DNA from: Malurus cyaneus samueli
Taxonomy: Eukaryota; Chordata; Aves; Passeriformes; Maluridae
NCBI GenBank assembly: GCA_009741485.1
Contig: CM019218.1
Span: forward strand, 38,006,387-38,070,386
Reading direction: 5' to 3'
DNA: 64,000 nt
Shown here: positions 1 through 11,432 of the stretch, piece after piece
Numbering within the stretch: position 1 is the stretch's first letter
Layout of the letters: every line of letters starts with the position of its first letter
The notes under the pieces: model-generated
Seen by the model: the letters and a program-made list of their open reading frames with translations, nothing else
Database searches by the model: none
What the model was told of the DNA's origin: nothing
Translations under genes and position numbers: made by a program

Positions 1-556
1 AATGCCTTTTTAGTTCCTGGTAAATATTTTCAAAGCGCAATTGCCAGAGAATAACTCAGAGCATTTATCCAATTACTAATACAGCCTAATTACTAAGTTA
101 ACAAAAACTACTGAAATTCACTATAGTTTTGTCAAGCAGAGTAGCTGCTTTAAAATGCCCTTGAAGCACCTGACTTCTATCAGAAAGCTGCTGCTACAAT
201 CATCTTTGAACTTCTAATTTGCATCAAATGGGACATTCTGTAAAGCATTTATAATCAGTTAAACATCAGACCAAGATTTTCTAACCTTACATCAAGTCCA
301 AAAAAAAAAGCAAACGGTCAGCCACATCTCTTGTAAAATTAAGGATGGCATTAAACTATCAGATTTCAAAAGTAAACACCTCTTCTATACACGGCAGAAA
401 CTTCTGTACTTTCCTTTTTTGAGAAGCAAGGAGGTCATATTCCAGCTCTGTAAAGGTTAAGGAGCACATCCTTTGCTATCAATTGCCCTTCTGTGGTTGT
501 TGCTTCTTCAGCAGCATTTAAACCCAGATGTGTACATCACACAGCACGACACATAC
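1..556 (-). other. EXT2: EXT2 intron (third intron, partial)
   Basis: This is the intron that follows the last EXT2 coding exon in the window; the donor GTATGT lies at 551-556 on the minus strand. I see no further exon, repeat or RNA gene in it. The next EXT2 coding exon must lie beyond the left edge. Confidence 0.7.
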
Positions 557-1375
<819 letters not shown>

Positions 1376-3176
1376 CTACAAAAGAGAGAGAGAGGTTTTA
1401 GGATGAACTCTAGAAGAGATACATAGTTATCACAATGCAGAGAAACATCCAGCTATTCCTTTCACGAAAGGTTCTTTGCCTCAGCAGACAGCAGTAGGCT
1501 TCCTTCAGATGCTCATGTGTCCCACCGGAGCGTAGGATTGCCACTTGGCAAGCACCAATTGAGGCTGACCTGCTGGGCCTGGCTGTAAGGAAATGATGTG
1601 GGCCAGTTAACAACCACATGCCAGAAAAAGGCACAGCTTGGGCAGCGAGAGAAGGAGGGAATCTCAGACACTGCAGAAGTGAGGCCTCATAGGTCCCACT
1701 CCACCTATAATGAAATGTCTTCAAGGGAAATGCTAATAAAAACCTGCATACCTGCAAAGGTATCACACAGGGCATCACACAAAACTTAAAACCATGATAC
1801 TATTTCTAAGGTAAAGGTGATTTAAACTGAATTTCATAGGAGCCCCACCTTATCTGGTTAGAATAATAGTAAACTACTTCTGGTAAGAAAAAGGAATTAA
1901 TTTGTCATCTTTGTCAATGTGACTTTTGGGGCATAAAAGTGTTCTACAGGCTGCCACTACAGCCACATTAAGAAAAGCATCTTAATAGTTCACCAGAGCC
2001 AGAACTGCAGTATTAATGAAAAACATGATGCAATATAAAGTATCACAAACCAGTGTCATCTTTGATATTTCTTACAAGTTCCTACACGCAGAATTGTGGT
2101 TCCTGCAAAATACCATTTACATGAACTACAGACTGAAAAACAGGCAAGCAACAACTTGCTTAGGTTTTCAACTAAAACTTTCATAATAAATAAATTCAAC
2201 CTGAGATCTCCATAGTGAGAGTATTGTAAAAGTATATTTTCCAGAAAAAGAATGTGAACAGTGTAATTATGTGTTTTTCTTTTGGGCAAATGGGAAACTT
2301 TTGTTTTGTGAGCTAGAAAGAAAGTCTGACAAGTCAATTGTCCAGCAGACAACAAATATGAATAAAAGAAGTACCAATGAATAAACGATGCACTGATTTC
2401 ATTATTAATCAAATGGTCTTTCGAACAACTTGCACTATGTTTATTTGGTGTTATTAACAAAAGATGGTTAGGATGGGGTGGCTAATGCATGACTTGATTG
2501 TACTTACACACAGTAGCACTAAAATAATCTCAGATGGTAATAAACATTCTGCTTTTAACGGCTCTTCTCATCACTTTACGTCCACATTATGATTCTGAAG
2601 GAAGCTTCTAAAATCTCTTGTACAAGGCAATACACGGGTGACGCTGTTATCAGGACAAAAGCCAGAATACTACATTACTATCAGCTTTACAATTAAAAAC
2701 TTTCACATGCTTCCGGCTGTTAACCAAGTCCGTCATTCCTCCTTTCTGACACAGCACCAGAACCACCTGTGCGATGACACACGTCGCACTCTGCAGCGAG
2801 CTTTTCAGTCACTCGGCAAATCTGTCCTGACCTGAGCCCGGACGGAAGAACCCTCAATGAAAGGTACCCCCTCCATCCATGGGAACGTTCTCTCTTTCAC
2901 AGCACACAATCCGCTCGGGCAACTGTAGGCATTGGACAAGGTGAACTGGCACTTGGAGTAACGGCAACAAGACACAGCAGACAGACAGAAAGGTGCCAAC
3001 ACCATTACGGGACGCAAGGGCCGGGGCACGGGCCGGGCCGGGCCCCAGGCATTCCGGAACCCGGCCGGCAGGAGCCGGGCCGCCGCCCCGCCGCGGCTCG
3101 CTCAGCTCCCGCTCTCCGCCCACACAGCGGGACCGGGCGAGCCGCCCCCGCCGCCCGCACTCACTCACTCACTCAC
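1376..3176 (-). other. EXT2: EXT2 first intron
   Basis: This interval separates the coding exon from the inferred non-coding first exon in the CpG island. I see no coding exon, tRNA or recognisable transposon in it. Open frames here, such as the one at 2056-2460, have no family resemblance. Confidence 0.6.
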
Positions 3177-3300
3177 CGCCGCCCGCAGTCGCCGGGGCCG
3201 CCCGGGTACCCGGCCGCTCCGAGCGGGGCCCGCCCGCACCGCCGCCCCCGGCCCGGCCCGCCGGTGCGCATGCGCGGCCGCGGCCCCGGCCCTCAGCGCC
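3177..3300 (-). other. EXT2: Inferred non-coding first exon of EXT2
   Basis: On the minus strand a strong donor, GGCG|GTGAGTGAGTGAG, sits at 3176-3177 inside the CpG island. A non-coding first exon spliced to the exon starting at 1375 is the normal EXT2 arrangement. The donor is seen directly. The 5' limit (about 3300) is a guess. Confidence 0.5.
3265..3275. promoter_or_regulatory. NRF1-type palindrome TGCGCATGCGC
   Basis: The sequence TGCGCATGCGC matches the classic NRF1 recognition palindrome. It lies about 90 bp upstream of the inferred EXT2 first-exon donor, where core-promoter NRF1 sites are usual. Binding is inferred, not shown. Confidence 0.5.
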
Positions 3301-3336
3301 CCCGCGCGGCGGGAGGGCGGGCGCGCAGAGCGGCCG

Positions 3337-3504
3337 GGACGGAGGGACGGACGGACAGACGGAGGGACTGACGGACAGACGGACGGACAGGCGGACGGAC
3401 GGACGGACTGACGGAGGGACTGACGGACAGACGGACGGACAGGCGGACGGACGGACGGACTGACGGAGGGACTGACGGAGGGACGGCCGGAGGGACGGAC
3501 AGAC
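3337..3504. repeat. GGAC/GGAG minisatellite with a 52-bp higher-order unit
   Basis: The tract is built from degenerate 4-bp units (GGAC, GGAG, AGAC, TGAC). Within it a 52-bp unit occurs twice in exact tandem (3361-3412 and 3413-3464), followed by partial units from 3465. It abuts the upstream edge of the EXT2 CpG island. The open frames that run through it on both strands are low-complexity artefacts. Confidence 0.92.
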
Positions 3505-3833
3505 GCTTCTCCGTCAGAACGGGCACCGAGAGCTTGTCAGTGTTCGTCTGGGTGTGCCAAATTCGTACCCATGAACCGCCACCCAACCGGCGTGGGCTTT
3601 CTCATTGACCGAGCGCCTTTGGGTCATGTGCCGCTTTCTGCTGCGTCACACTGCTTAAATAAGAAAACATCCCAAATCTGCACCTTCCCCAAATCCTTCT
3701 CAAAAGTAACGGGAAACAATGTCTCTTTCAATAGAAGATGAGGAGGACAAATTTGTTGCACAAAACTCCAGCCATGTGGGAATCACGGACACTGGTTTCA
3801 TTCCCACAGTGGGAGCAGACTTGGTCTGTAGGC

Positions 3834-3875
3834 AAAAACAAACAAACAAACAAACAAACAAACAAACAAACAAAC
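3834..3875. repeat. (CAAA)n microsatellite
   Basis: About ten perfect tandem CAAA/AAAC units, continuing into A-rich sequence with scattered CAAAAC units up to about 3935. Confidence 0.95.
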
Positions 3876-3946
3876 AGAAAAACCCCAAGCAATCAAAAAA
3901 CAAACAAAACAAAAAATATCAAAACAAAACAAATAACCTACACATA

Positions 3947-3953
3947 CAACACA

Positions 3954-3988
<35 letters not shown>

Positions 3989-3991
3989 AAA
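3947..3991. repeat. (CA)n followed by a 25-nt A tract
   Basis: A CA dinucleotide run at 3947-3966 passes directly into 25 consecutive A. With the CAAA array before it, this forms a compound low-complexity block next to the CR1 fragment. Confidence 0.93.
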
Positions 3992-4014
3992 GCAAAATAC
4001 ACTCAAGTAAGTAA

Positions 4015-4430
4015 GATCATGGAATGGTTTGAGTTGAAAAAGGCCATCTTTAAAATCGTCTACTTCCAACCTTTTTTCCACGGGCAGTGACACATCCCAC
4101 TGGACCAGGTCGCATGAAGCCCCTGCAACCTGGCTTTGAATATTTCCAGGGATAGTGCATTCCCATCTTCTCTGGGCCGCCTGTGCCTCACCACCCTCAC
4201 AATGAAAAATTTTTTTATATAGTCTGATGTCATAGACTCCAACCTTAACATCTCTTTCAGTTTAAAGCCTTTCACTCATATCCTATCACTACATGCCTTT
4301 TTACAAAGTCCCTCTCCAGCTTTCTTGTAAACTCCCTTCAGGCTGCTCTAAGGTCTCCCCAGAGCCTTCTCTTCTCCGGGCTGAACAATCCCAATTCTCT
4401 CAGCCTGTCTTCATAGCAGAAGTTGATGCT
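4015..4430 (-). mobile_element. CR1 LINE fragment, 3' end
   Basis: The plus strand reads ATCATGGAATGGTTTGAGTTG and, later, CTCTTCTCCGGGCTGAACAA and CTCTCAGCCTGTCTTCAT. These are hallmarks of the reverse complement of an avian CR1 3' end. The part nearest 4430 encodes, on the minus strand, a decayed version of the CR1 ORF2 C-terminus (LGLFSPEKRRL pattern). The 5' end is truncated, as is typical of CR1. Stops and small indels show it is inactive. Confidence 0.9.
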
Positions 4431-4574
4431 GTGAAGATTGCACAGTGCAATGGCACAGTAGCAGAGTGGTGTCCCATATGGTGGCACCATGGTCTTTATC
4501 TGGAACAGCAGACCCTAACTAGTCTCTGCCACCGAGGTGGAAACAGGGCTGACTTTGTATCCTTCACCTGTAAA

Positions 4575-4620
4575 CAGTTTTCAACTGTTAGAACTGTAAC
4601 TGTTTCAACTGTTACAGTTT
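4575..4620. promoter_or_regulatory. Cluster of MYB-type AACTG motifs with an inverted repeat
   Basis: Within 46 bp there are two CAACTG, one TAACTG and one GAACTG, plus reverse-strand copies. AACTGTAAC and GTTACAGTT form a perfect 9-bp inverted repeat. The block lies about 1.3 kb upstream of the EXT2 CpG island. A regulatory role is speculative; the motif cluster itself is plain in the sequence. Confidence 0.3.
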
Positions 4621-5729
4621 AAATAACAAACAACAATTAGATCCTGCCACAAAAAGTTCTCCAGCTGCAACCCCTTCGACCACCTGATCTCAGGGCCAGA
4701 AGCATTTCCAGTCTCTCTGCTCCCTGGGATGCAAGGTAAGCCAGCTCTTCTTCTATCTTGTAATCCTCGGTGGTTAAGAGTTTTACCACCTGTCTCTCAT
4801 AGTGTCATCTTTTGCTGGCTTGAAATGTATTTTTCCCCTCATCAATTGTTCTTGTAGCCATTTTTACATATTTGTATGTTATGTACAATGGTGATGTGTC
4901 GCTGTACTGTCCTGTAATGTGTATCTGAAAGGATCGGGGCTTGCACCTATCCCTGGTCTAAGCCTCTAAATTGAATCTCTCTCTCTCTGTCGCACACACA
5001 CTGAGTACAGTGTCCTTAAACAGTCTTGACTGTCAGCAAAAGATTAATTCTCTTTCACTTCACCTGCCCTTGGGAAAACGGCTTTTTGCAAAGCCATCCA
5101 CATGCACGCACAGAGACAGCTCGGCACTCCCACAAGAGAGGCAGAACGCTGTCACTGCAGTGCTTCCTCTCCTTTCTTTCAACCTCTCCTCGCACACGTG
5201 GCACGGCAGGTGATGTAGCATTCTCCTCAGACTCACTGCTACCTTCTTCATCTTGACGGTGACATTCAAAGCTAGCAACAGACAGCACTCGTAGATCTTA
5301 AATATCTTTCTGAGCCCTGGTACTGTTTTTTTTTCCTTTGCCTCTGCCTTGTTTCTCCTCACAAGCACAAGCTACCGAGGTTTATTAGAGCACATAATGT
5401 TTCTGGGCTTAACCCATCGAATTCAAGTTGCTGCAAGCTGCCCCATTCATAAATCAGAGGCAGGAATTCTCCTTCAGGAGGATGGCTGGACCGTGTCTGA
5501 TTTTTGTGAATTGGAAGGGGCGCCATTCACGTGTTAGAGCCGCTGGGATGAGCACGGGCTCTCCGCGGTTTTGGGATTCAGCAGCATGAGCCGTGGCTGG
5601 ATGTGCCTGAGCCAGGGAGGGGGTTCCCATCCCTGTGGCGTGACGGGGACACTGGCTGGTCCACGTGCGGCGGGAGGAGGAGTGGGGGGCACGGAGCGCA
5701 GCCTGCAGTGCCCGCCGGCGCTTCCTCTG

Positions 5730-6430
5730 CCTCCCTGCTCGGCCAGGGAGAAGAAAGTGCATCCAATCAATTGTGGCTGAAATATTCATGGAGACTTGAT
5801 GATCCCTTCATCCCTGTAGGAAAATTTGGAAATCAGTGCAATTTCATTAAAAGCCAGTATTAAACAAATGCAAGAGGAATCGGCTATTTTATTTCAAAAT
5901 ACAGCAAGAAAAAATGGAGGATGTAGTCTGTTTTGATAAAGATTTCCCTGCAACCACATCAGGGAGCCTGTTTATATTCTACTGATGTAGCTAAGCCAGA
6001 CAAGTCTGCGGCACAGCATCTATTTTTAGACTCCGGGTTGCCATTTATAGCTTGTGAAAATATTCATCAGCATCTGGATAACAGGCTATCAATTTTTATA
6101 AATGCACAGGATAAATCAGACATATCACTTCTCTTTGCTTTGCCCTTTTATGTCCTGCCTTATATGGCTCTGTGGGGGTCATTTGGAATTTGTTTTTAAA
6201 GGATTTACCATCACACCATGTATTTGTCTGCTGTCACATATGGCATCCTGCATTTTCTGCTGGGATGATCAGTGTAGGGAAGAGAAAACCTTTTGCCAGC
6301 TATTGTGTCTCCACATGTAAAGAAGCTATATCTGAGATTATGATGCACCTTATGCAGCCAGTGAAGAAAGCAGCACATTCTGAAAACACCTTTGTAATAA
6401 AAGGAAGTAATTTCAAAAGGCAAATGTGAA
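5730..6430. other. Candidate conserved non-coding element
   Basis: This segment has complex, non-repetitive, AT-rich sequence with many homeodomain-type and octamer-like words (TATTCAT, TTAAT, AATTTCATTAAA) and no coding frame. The EXT2 neighbourhood in vertebrates carries long-range enhancers of ALX4. That and the sequence texture are the only grounds for the call; conservation cannot be judged from one genome. Confidence 0.2.
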
Positions 6431-9400
6431 GAGGATATCTAATGGTTTTGAGGACATTCTTTCTACCTTATTTTCAACCAATAGCATAGCATAACTAAAA
6501 ACTCATAGCTCAGTTTATTCTGAAATTTTGTTAATGGCTACTGCCAATATAGAAGGTACTGAGCTAAATTAAAGAGTTTCCATTGTGAGAGCAAGGAGGA
6601 TATTGTAACAGCCAGGTCATTGCCTTGGTTCACTGTTCTGGTTTAAGTCTTACAAGCAAATGTAAGCATTTATAGCAGTGGAATTTTTTACTAACAGCCA
6701 ATTGCCTGGTTTTCTCTCCTGATCCAGCCCATCATACACTTCCAGTGCTGCTGGTTTGTGGTGGATGGCACAGGTCAAAACAGTGATCTAACTTATGTCT
6801 GTAAGCCTTGCTTCCTCTACTCCCTTCCTGAACTGAAAGGAAGAAGAAGTGTAAATATCCTTTGAAGGGGTGCTGCAATAGCTCCCACTGAAGGATGTGA
6901 AACACAAGGAAATTCAGTTAGGCAAGAGTTCCCTTCAAAGAAACTGTAATCTGGCACAAAGATGCAGATAGAAACAATCTGTCAGGGTATGTTCCCCCCT
7001 CCCTAAAGCTCTCAGCTGTCACGGTCTGCAGAGGCATTAATCTTTAATCAATTGAATGCCTTCTGCAGTGAGGTATCCAGGGAAAGGACAGGTCATAACA
7101 AAACACTCGCTGAGAATAACTAAGCAGTCGTGCATGAGCTGTGCCATCAGACCTTGCTGGATAGCAGCAGGGAATAGATGGAGAGCTAAAAATAGCCTTT
7201 CCTTGCAGTGTTTTTCCAGACTATTTTTGATTCTCCATTTTGATAAGGTCGACTGGCTACTTGCTAAAAATAACCGATCCCGGCAAACTGAGGACAAAAA
7301 GTAGAGTATTTATAACTACCTCTGACTCTTTAGTACATTTGTTGGCTGCAGATAATCTAGGATCTTGTCATCAGGCAGTTGCCAGTGCTTTATGTAAGTC
7401 AGTAATAAATAAAGCATTAATTTGAATGGAAAACAAGTCTATCTTGCCACTCTGATCTTCTCAGATGGAATACATCTCTTTTTGTATATAATCCTTAGGT
7501 TACCTTTCCCTATTCTTCATGATGTGGTATAAATTGCTTCAGAAATAACCAAAACAACATCCTATTAGGTCAGCCAATCTTACAAAAATAGCTGTATATG
7601 TAATTAAAAGTGCAAAAAAAAAATTTAGTGTGTCTGATACTTCAGATGCCAAAATTTTCAGGGGTATGATTCACGTAGCTTCTTCCATGAGACTTTTTTT
7701 ATCAATCATCTGTGTGCCACTATCTCTCTGATGAAAAGAAGCCACCATTCTGCCAGCAGGACGAGAGCGATATAGGGACTCTGTAACCAAGTAACTGGAG
7801 AAGGACTGCAGAGAAAATGTTAATATAAATGATAATTTGACTCCAAGACAGGTTTCAAAAAACTGGTTCATTACGAGGATGGGGGAAACACACAGCAGTC
7901 TGCCCAACTGGGCAATCTCTTGGATGTTCCAAGAGAAAAAGACAACAATTAAGGTATTAACTTAAATCACACAGTACATTTGAGCAACTGCTCTTCTTCA
8001 GCTAAGGTGGAGAACTCTTACATTATTAGAGAATATTTTCCCTTAGAGATATTTTCTTGAGGATCTATCAAATTTCTGTAAGAGAACACTCATCTTCACA
8101 GATTTGTTCTTTAAGTATGCATGATCCTTCGTAAATACTCATCTAGAATGGGCCCCGCTTACGTTGCCTGCTTAACTTCAATGTTACACAGGTGGATAGT
8201 TTGGAGATTCACAGATTTTTCCTTCCCATATACATGAAAATGTCAAGTGTATGCCTGAAATGTATGTAACGGAAGTTTCTGTGGCTGAAAGCAGTGCTGC
8301 ACAGGAAATTCCCACCTTTACCCTAAAAGTGCGGAACATTTCTCTGGACCAGGGAGATAGAATGGGGCAGGGGACAGAGGAGGGGGACAGAGAGGGAGGG
8401 CGAGAGGCAGAGTGACTGGAACATGGCAGTGACCATGGAAACATCTAGGATCCTTTCTGTGCTCAAATGAATGATGACTGGAACACAAAAATTATATGCA
8501 AAGTGGATTTTATCATCTTGTTTGATTACAATGAGCACAAACGATGAAGGCACAGATGGCATTCCTTATTTTAGATGAAATGCATCAGTTTTGAAAACAT
8601 AGATCTGACTGGCTTCATTCAAGGTGCTGCTGTTTGCCTACTGCTTGATAAACGGGTCATAAGAAATGAGGGCGGGGACAGGATGGGAGAGTCTTTAATC
8701 TTTTCTCAATTTTTTTCTTCTGTAGAGATTTGCCACAAATTAGAAATAAAGGCCATCTAACATGAGAGAACATCTAACATGAATGTAGCAGAAAGAGCAA
8801 ACCATTTGCACAGGCAGAACCTGTGCTTTTCCTCTCAGGATATTCTTGGAGCAAATAAGAATTGATTTAGCTTCTATATTTAAATGCACAAGATTTTCTA
8901 CACATTTACCACTTATTGTAAACCAGTAAAGGCCATTTGCAAAATTTATGGGCTTCTCCAGTCAAAAAAAGACGCTTTTCTCATTCCCACAGTAGACTCA
9001 AGACCATATTTCTCTCACCTCATTTCCAGTTAAATTCTTGGTTTTTGTGACCAAAATAACATTCCTTAGTGGAGAGTTCCTCAGGCAGATGTTAAATTTA
9101 AAAAAACATGTAAAATACTCCATGCAACAAGTGTGTGTGTTCTGTTGAGTTATAGCAAGCTCAGATGTGACTGGGGGGCCATACTACACAGGCCGTGAGG
9201 ATTCTGAAAGCACATTACACTGCTTTTTCTGCAGAGGTGTGGTCTACTACCTGAATCCACACAGAGACAGTACAACAAACCTGCCTTACAAGGTGTAAAC
9301 ATATATTGGTGAAAAATATTATATTAATTGTTGCTATTGTTTATTCATATACTTCAACAGTGACCAGAACAACAAAAGAAAATAAGGAGTAATTAATGGG

Positions 9401-10449
9401 TCAAATTTGTTATAGGGATGCCCTGAAATATCACTTCAACTAATTTCTGTATAGTCTTACCTGATTCTTGATTTCAAAGGGTTTACTCCCTAAAATTTTG
9501 TTGCCCAGGTCCTCCTTGAGGTACATAAATAAAAGGGGGCAAATCAGGAAGTCCATTTGTATTTTGGCTGTACATCTCACCTCCCATTCCATTAAGGAGA
9601 CCTATCTTCTGCTAAAGCTTTCCTTGAGGACTTTAAAACATTGTCCACAGAAAAATGCCAAACTAGTAAGGAAATATGTTTATAACTATCCCTTATACCG
9701 ATCTTACCAATCACCTGTCCAACCTTGCCTCATCACTGGCCTCTGAAGGAGAATCTGGCTCATAGCAGCCATATGCCCCATCTTCTCTTCAGCCAGTGCT
9801 CAAACTTTCCTTCTCACTGTCTGAGCAGCTCTCCACCATCACCAAACAGCAAAATGTGGTTGCATTAATTGTATGTTGCCTATGCTTTGGTGATCTGACT
9901 TACGATGCAGACATATGCTTTTGTCACTCGTGCCCATCTGCCAAAATCTATGAGGAGGGGAAAGGTGCGCTATTCAGTTTTCATTGGCAATTTTCTTCAA
10001 TTCTTGATTAATATGTATGCAGAAAAAACAGCTCCAATTCCTTTAGGAAACCTAAAATTTTATAGTACCAGAAGTTCAAGAGCTTTGTATCTGTGAAAGA
10101 AACTTTCCAACTGAAATACTCTATCGCCAGCATACAGAAAACAGTGTCTTCAAATGGGAAAGAAGAGACAGAAGAATACTGTTTAGTAAAAAAAAAAAAA
10201 TTGCCCTGCAAATTGACAGAGATTAAAAAATTGCATTAATTATCCTGATAATGGTGGAAAGTGCCACCTTGGATGCCCGTGTTAGGTGACAGCAGCATTC
10301 TCTGCACTCCTCTGCCAGTATACCTCATTGTTAACCACAAGGGATTGACTTCCAGGAACAGGACAGATGCAGAAAGAACATCTACTTTCAATTGCCTCTC
10401 TGTTCAAAGCTCTTTTCTGGAGATTCCACCAAGAGGCCAGTGGATGCTG

Positions 10450-10455
10450 TTTATT
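10450..10455 (-). terminator. ACCS: Possible poly(A) signal AATAAA of ACCS
   Basis: TTTATT on the plus strand is AATAAA on the minus strand, about 680 bp past the ACCS stop codon. I see no closer canonical hexamer. A non-canonical signal nearer the stop is equally possible. Confidence 0.25.
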
Positions 10456-11133
10456 TATATAAATACGGAAAAGAAGAATAGAAACAAAACTGGGCATTTC
10501 ATCAGCTGAGGGCAGTGGATATTGTCTGTTCTGAAGGCAGACTGGAAAACAACTCAAAATGAAAAGCTTTCTAGAACTTAGCCTAGATGACTATAGTTGT
10601 AAGAGCTTCACTCATGCAGATGAATCCATGCACATGTGTATTTACCCTTAGCTGGGGCTAAGTCAGGGCTGACACCAGGTTCTATCTCCCAAAAAAACTC
10701 TGCGACAACTGGTCCCAAAATAGCTACAACTGATCATCATTTTTAGAAAAGGAAAACTTTACACCTTTTAACAATATCTCAAGTCTCTGTCTTTTTGGAA
10801 AGTGTGAATAAAAGATTACACCACAGGACCTTATAAGAGAGTTAAGAGCATATTCATTAGAAATGAAATATAAAATACAATGATGCCGCAGGACAGAGAG
10901 CAGCACGCAAACCAGACCCGCCTCCCCTGCCCGTTCCCAACCCCCACCCCAATCCAAGGAAATACACCTATATAGTACAAATTAGAGATCTCAAACAGGG
11001 GGGAGAGGAGGGTGTTTACAAAGTAATTTTCTTGCTATACAGAAAATATATTATTTGCTGGAAGTCACTGCTGAGTTGTTAGGGGCTGAGGGTCAGTCAC
11101 TGCTCAGGAATACCCCTGAAGGCACACTGAACC

Positions 11134-11432
11134 CTACTGCTTCCCCACCAGTTTGCTGAATACATCATAGATCTCTGGCTTTTCCTGTGCAAACTGCTCG
11201 GCTGTGTTTTTCTGTAGCCAGTCAGATGAACGCATCTGTTGCTGCAGGAGGCCAATGAGGTCACCAAGGCTGGAGCTACTGGCACAGGTAGGCTCCTGGT
11301 GGCGGGATACAAAAATCACTTCATCTGTGCTATCTGCTTTGCCATCCTGATCTGATTGACAAGGCTGCTCCTTCTCCTCAGCCAGTATCTCCTGCTCACG
11401 CTCTTCCAAAACCTTGCGTATCCGTTGCATAC
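11134..11432 (-). CDS. ACCS: ACCS exon 15, terminal coding exon with long C-terminal tail
   Basis: Residues 791-889 and the TAG stop at 11134-11136. After the family-typical GMQRIRKVLEE helix there are about 85 further residues: an acidic, glutamine-rich linker and then two predicted amphipathic helices (LGDLIGLLQQQMRSSDWLQK and FAQEKPEIYDVFSKLVGKQ). Human ACCS ends about 60 residues sooner. The acceptor is CACTGCAG. Confidence 0.92.

Larger units (their letters stand above)
3000..3336 (-). promoter_or_regulatory. EXT2: CpG-island promoter of EXT2
   Basis: This is a very GC- and CpG-rich block in an AT-rich setting, placed just where the 5' end of EXT2 is expected. It holds many GC-box-like runs and a palindromic NRF1-type motif at 3265-3275. 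There is no obvious TATA box, as is usual for housekeeping CpG-island promoters. The exact transcription start cannot be read from the sequence. Confidence 0.8.
4621..11133. other. EXT2-ACCS intergenic region and ACCS 3' flank
   Basis: I find no supportable gene here. The stretch holds short CT/CA runs near 4980-5000, a purine-rich tract near 8345-8410, a 12-bp direct repeat (CATCTAACATGA) at about 8754-8781 and AT-rich sequence of possibly conserved character at 5.75-6.43 kb. The right end should include the ACCS 3' UTR. All open frames are short and lack any family pattern. Confidence 0.6.

Noticed and set aside
2993..3586. Open frames on both strands with RTDG/PSVRPSV-type repeats
   Set aside because: They are translations of the GGAC minisatellite and the CpG island and have no non-repetitive protein character.
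3719..4090. Plus-strand frame starting MSLSIEDEEDKF
   Set aside because: The first 40 residues look plausible, but the frame then runs into the CAAA and A-tract microsatellites and a reversed CR1 fragment. There are no splice sites and no family match.
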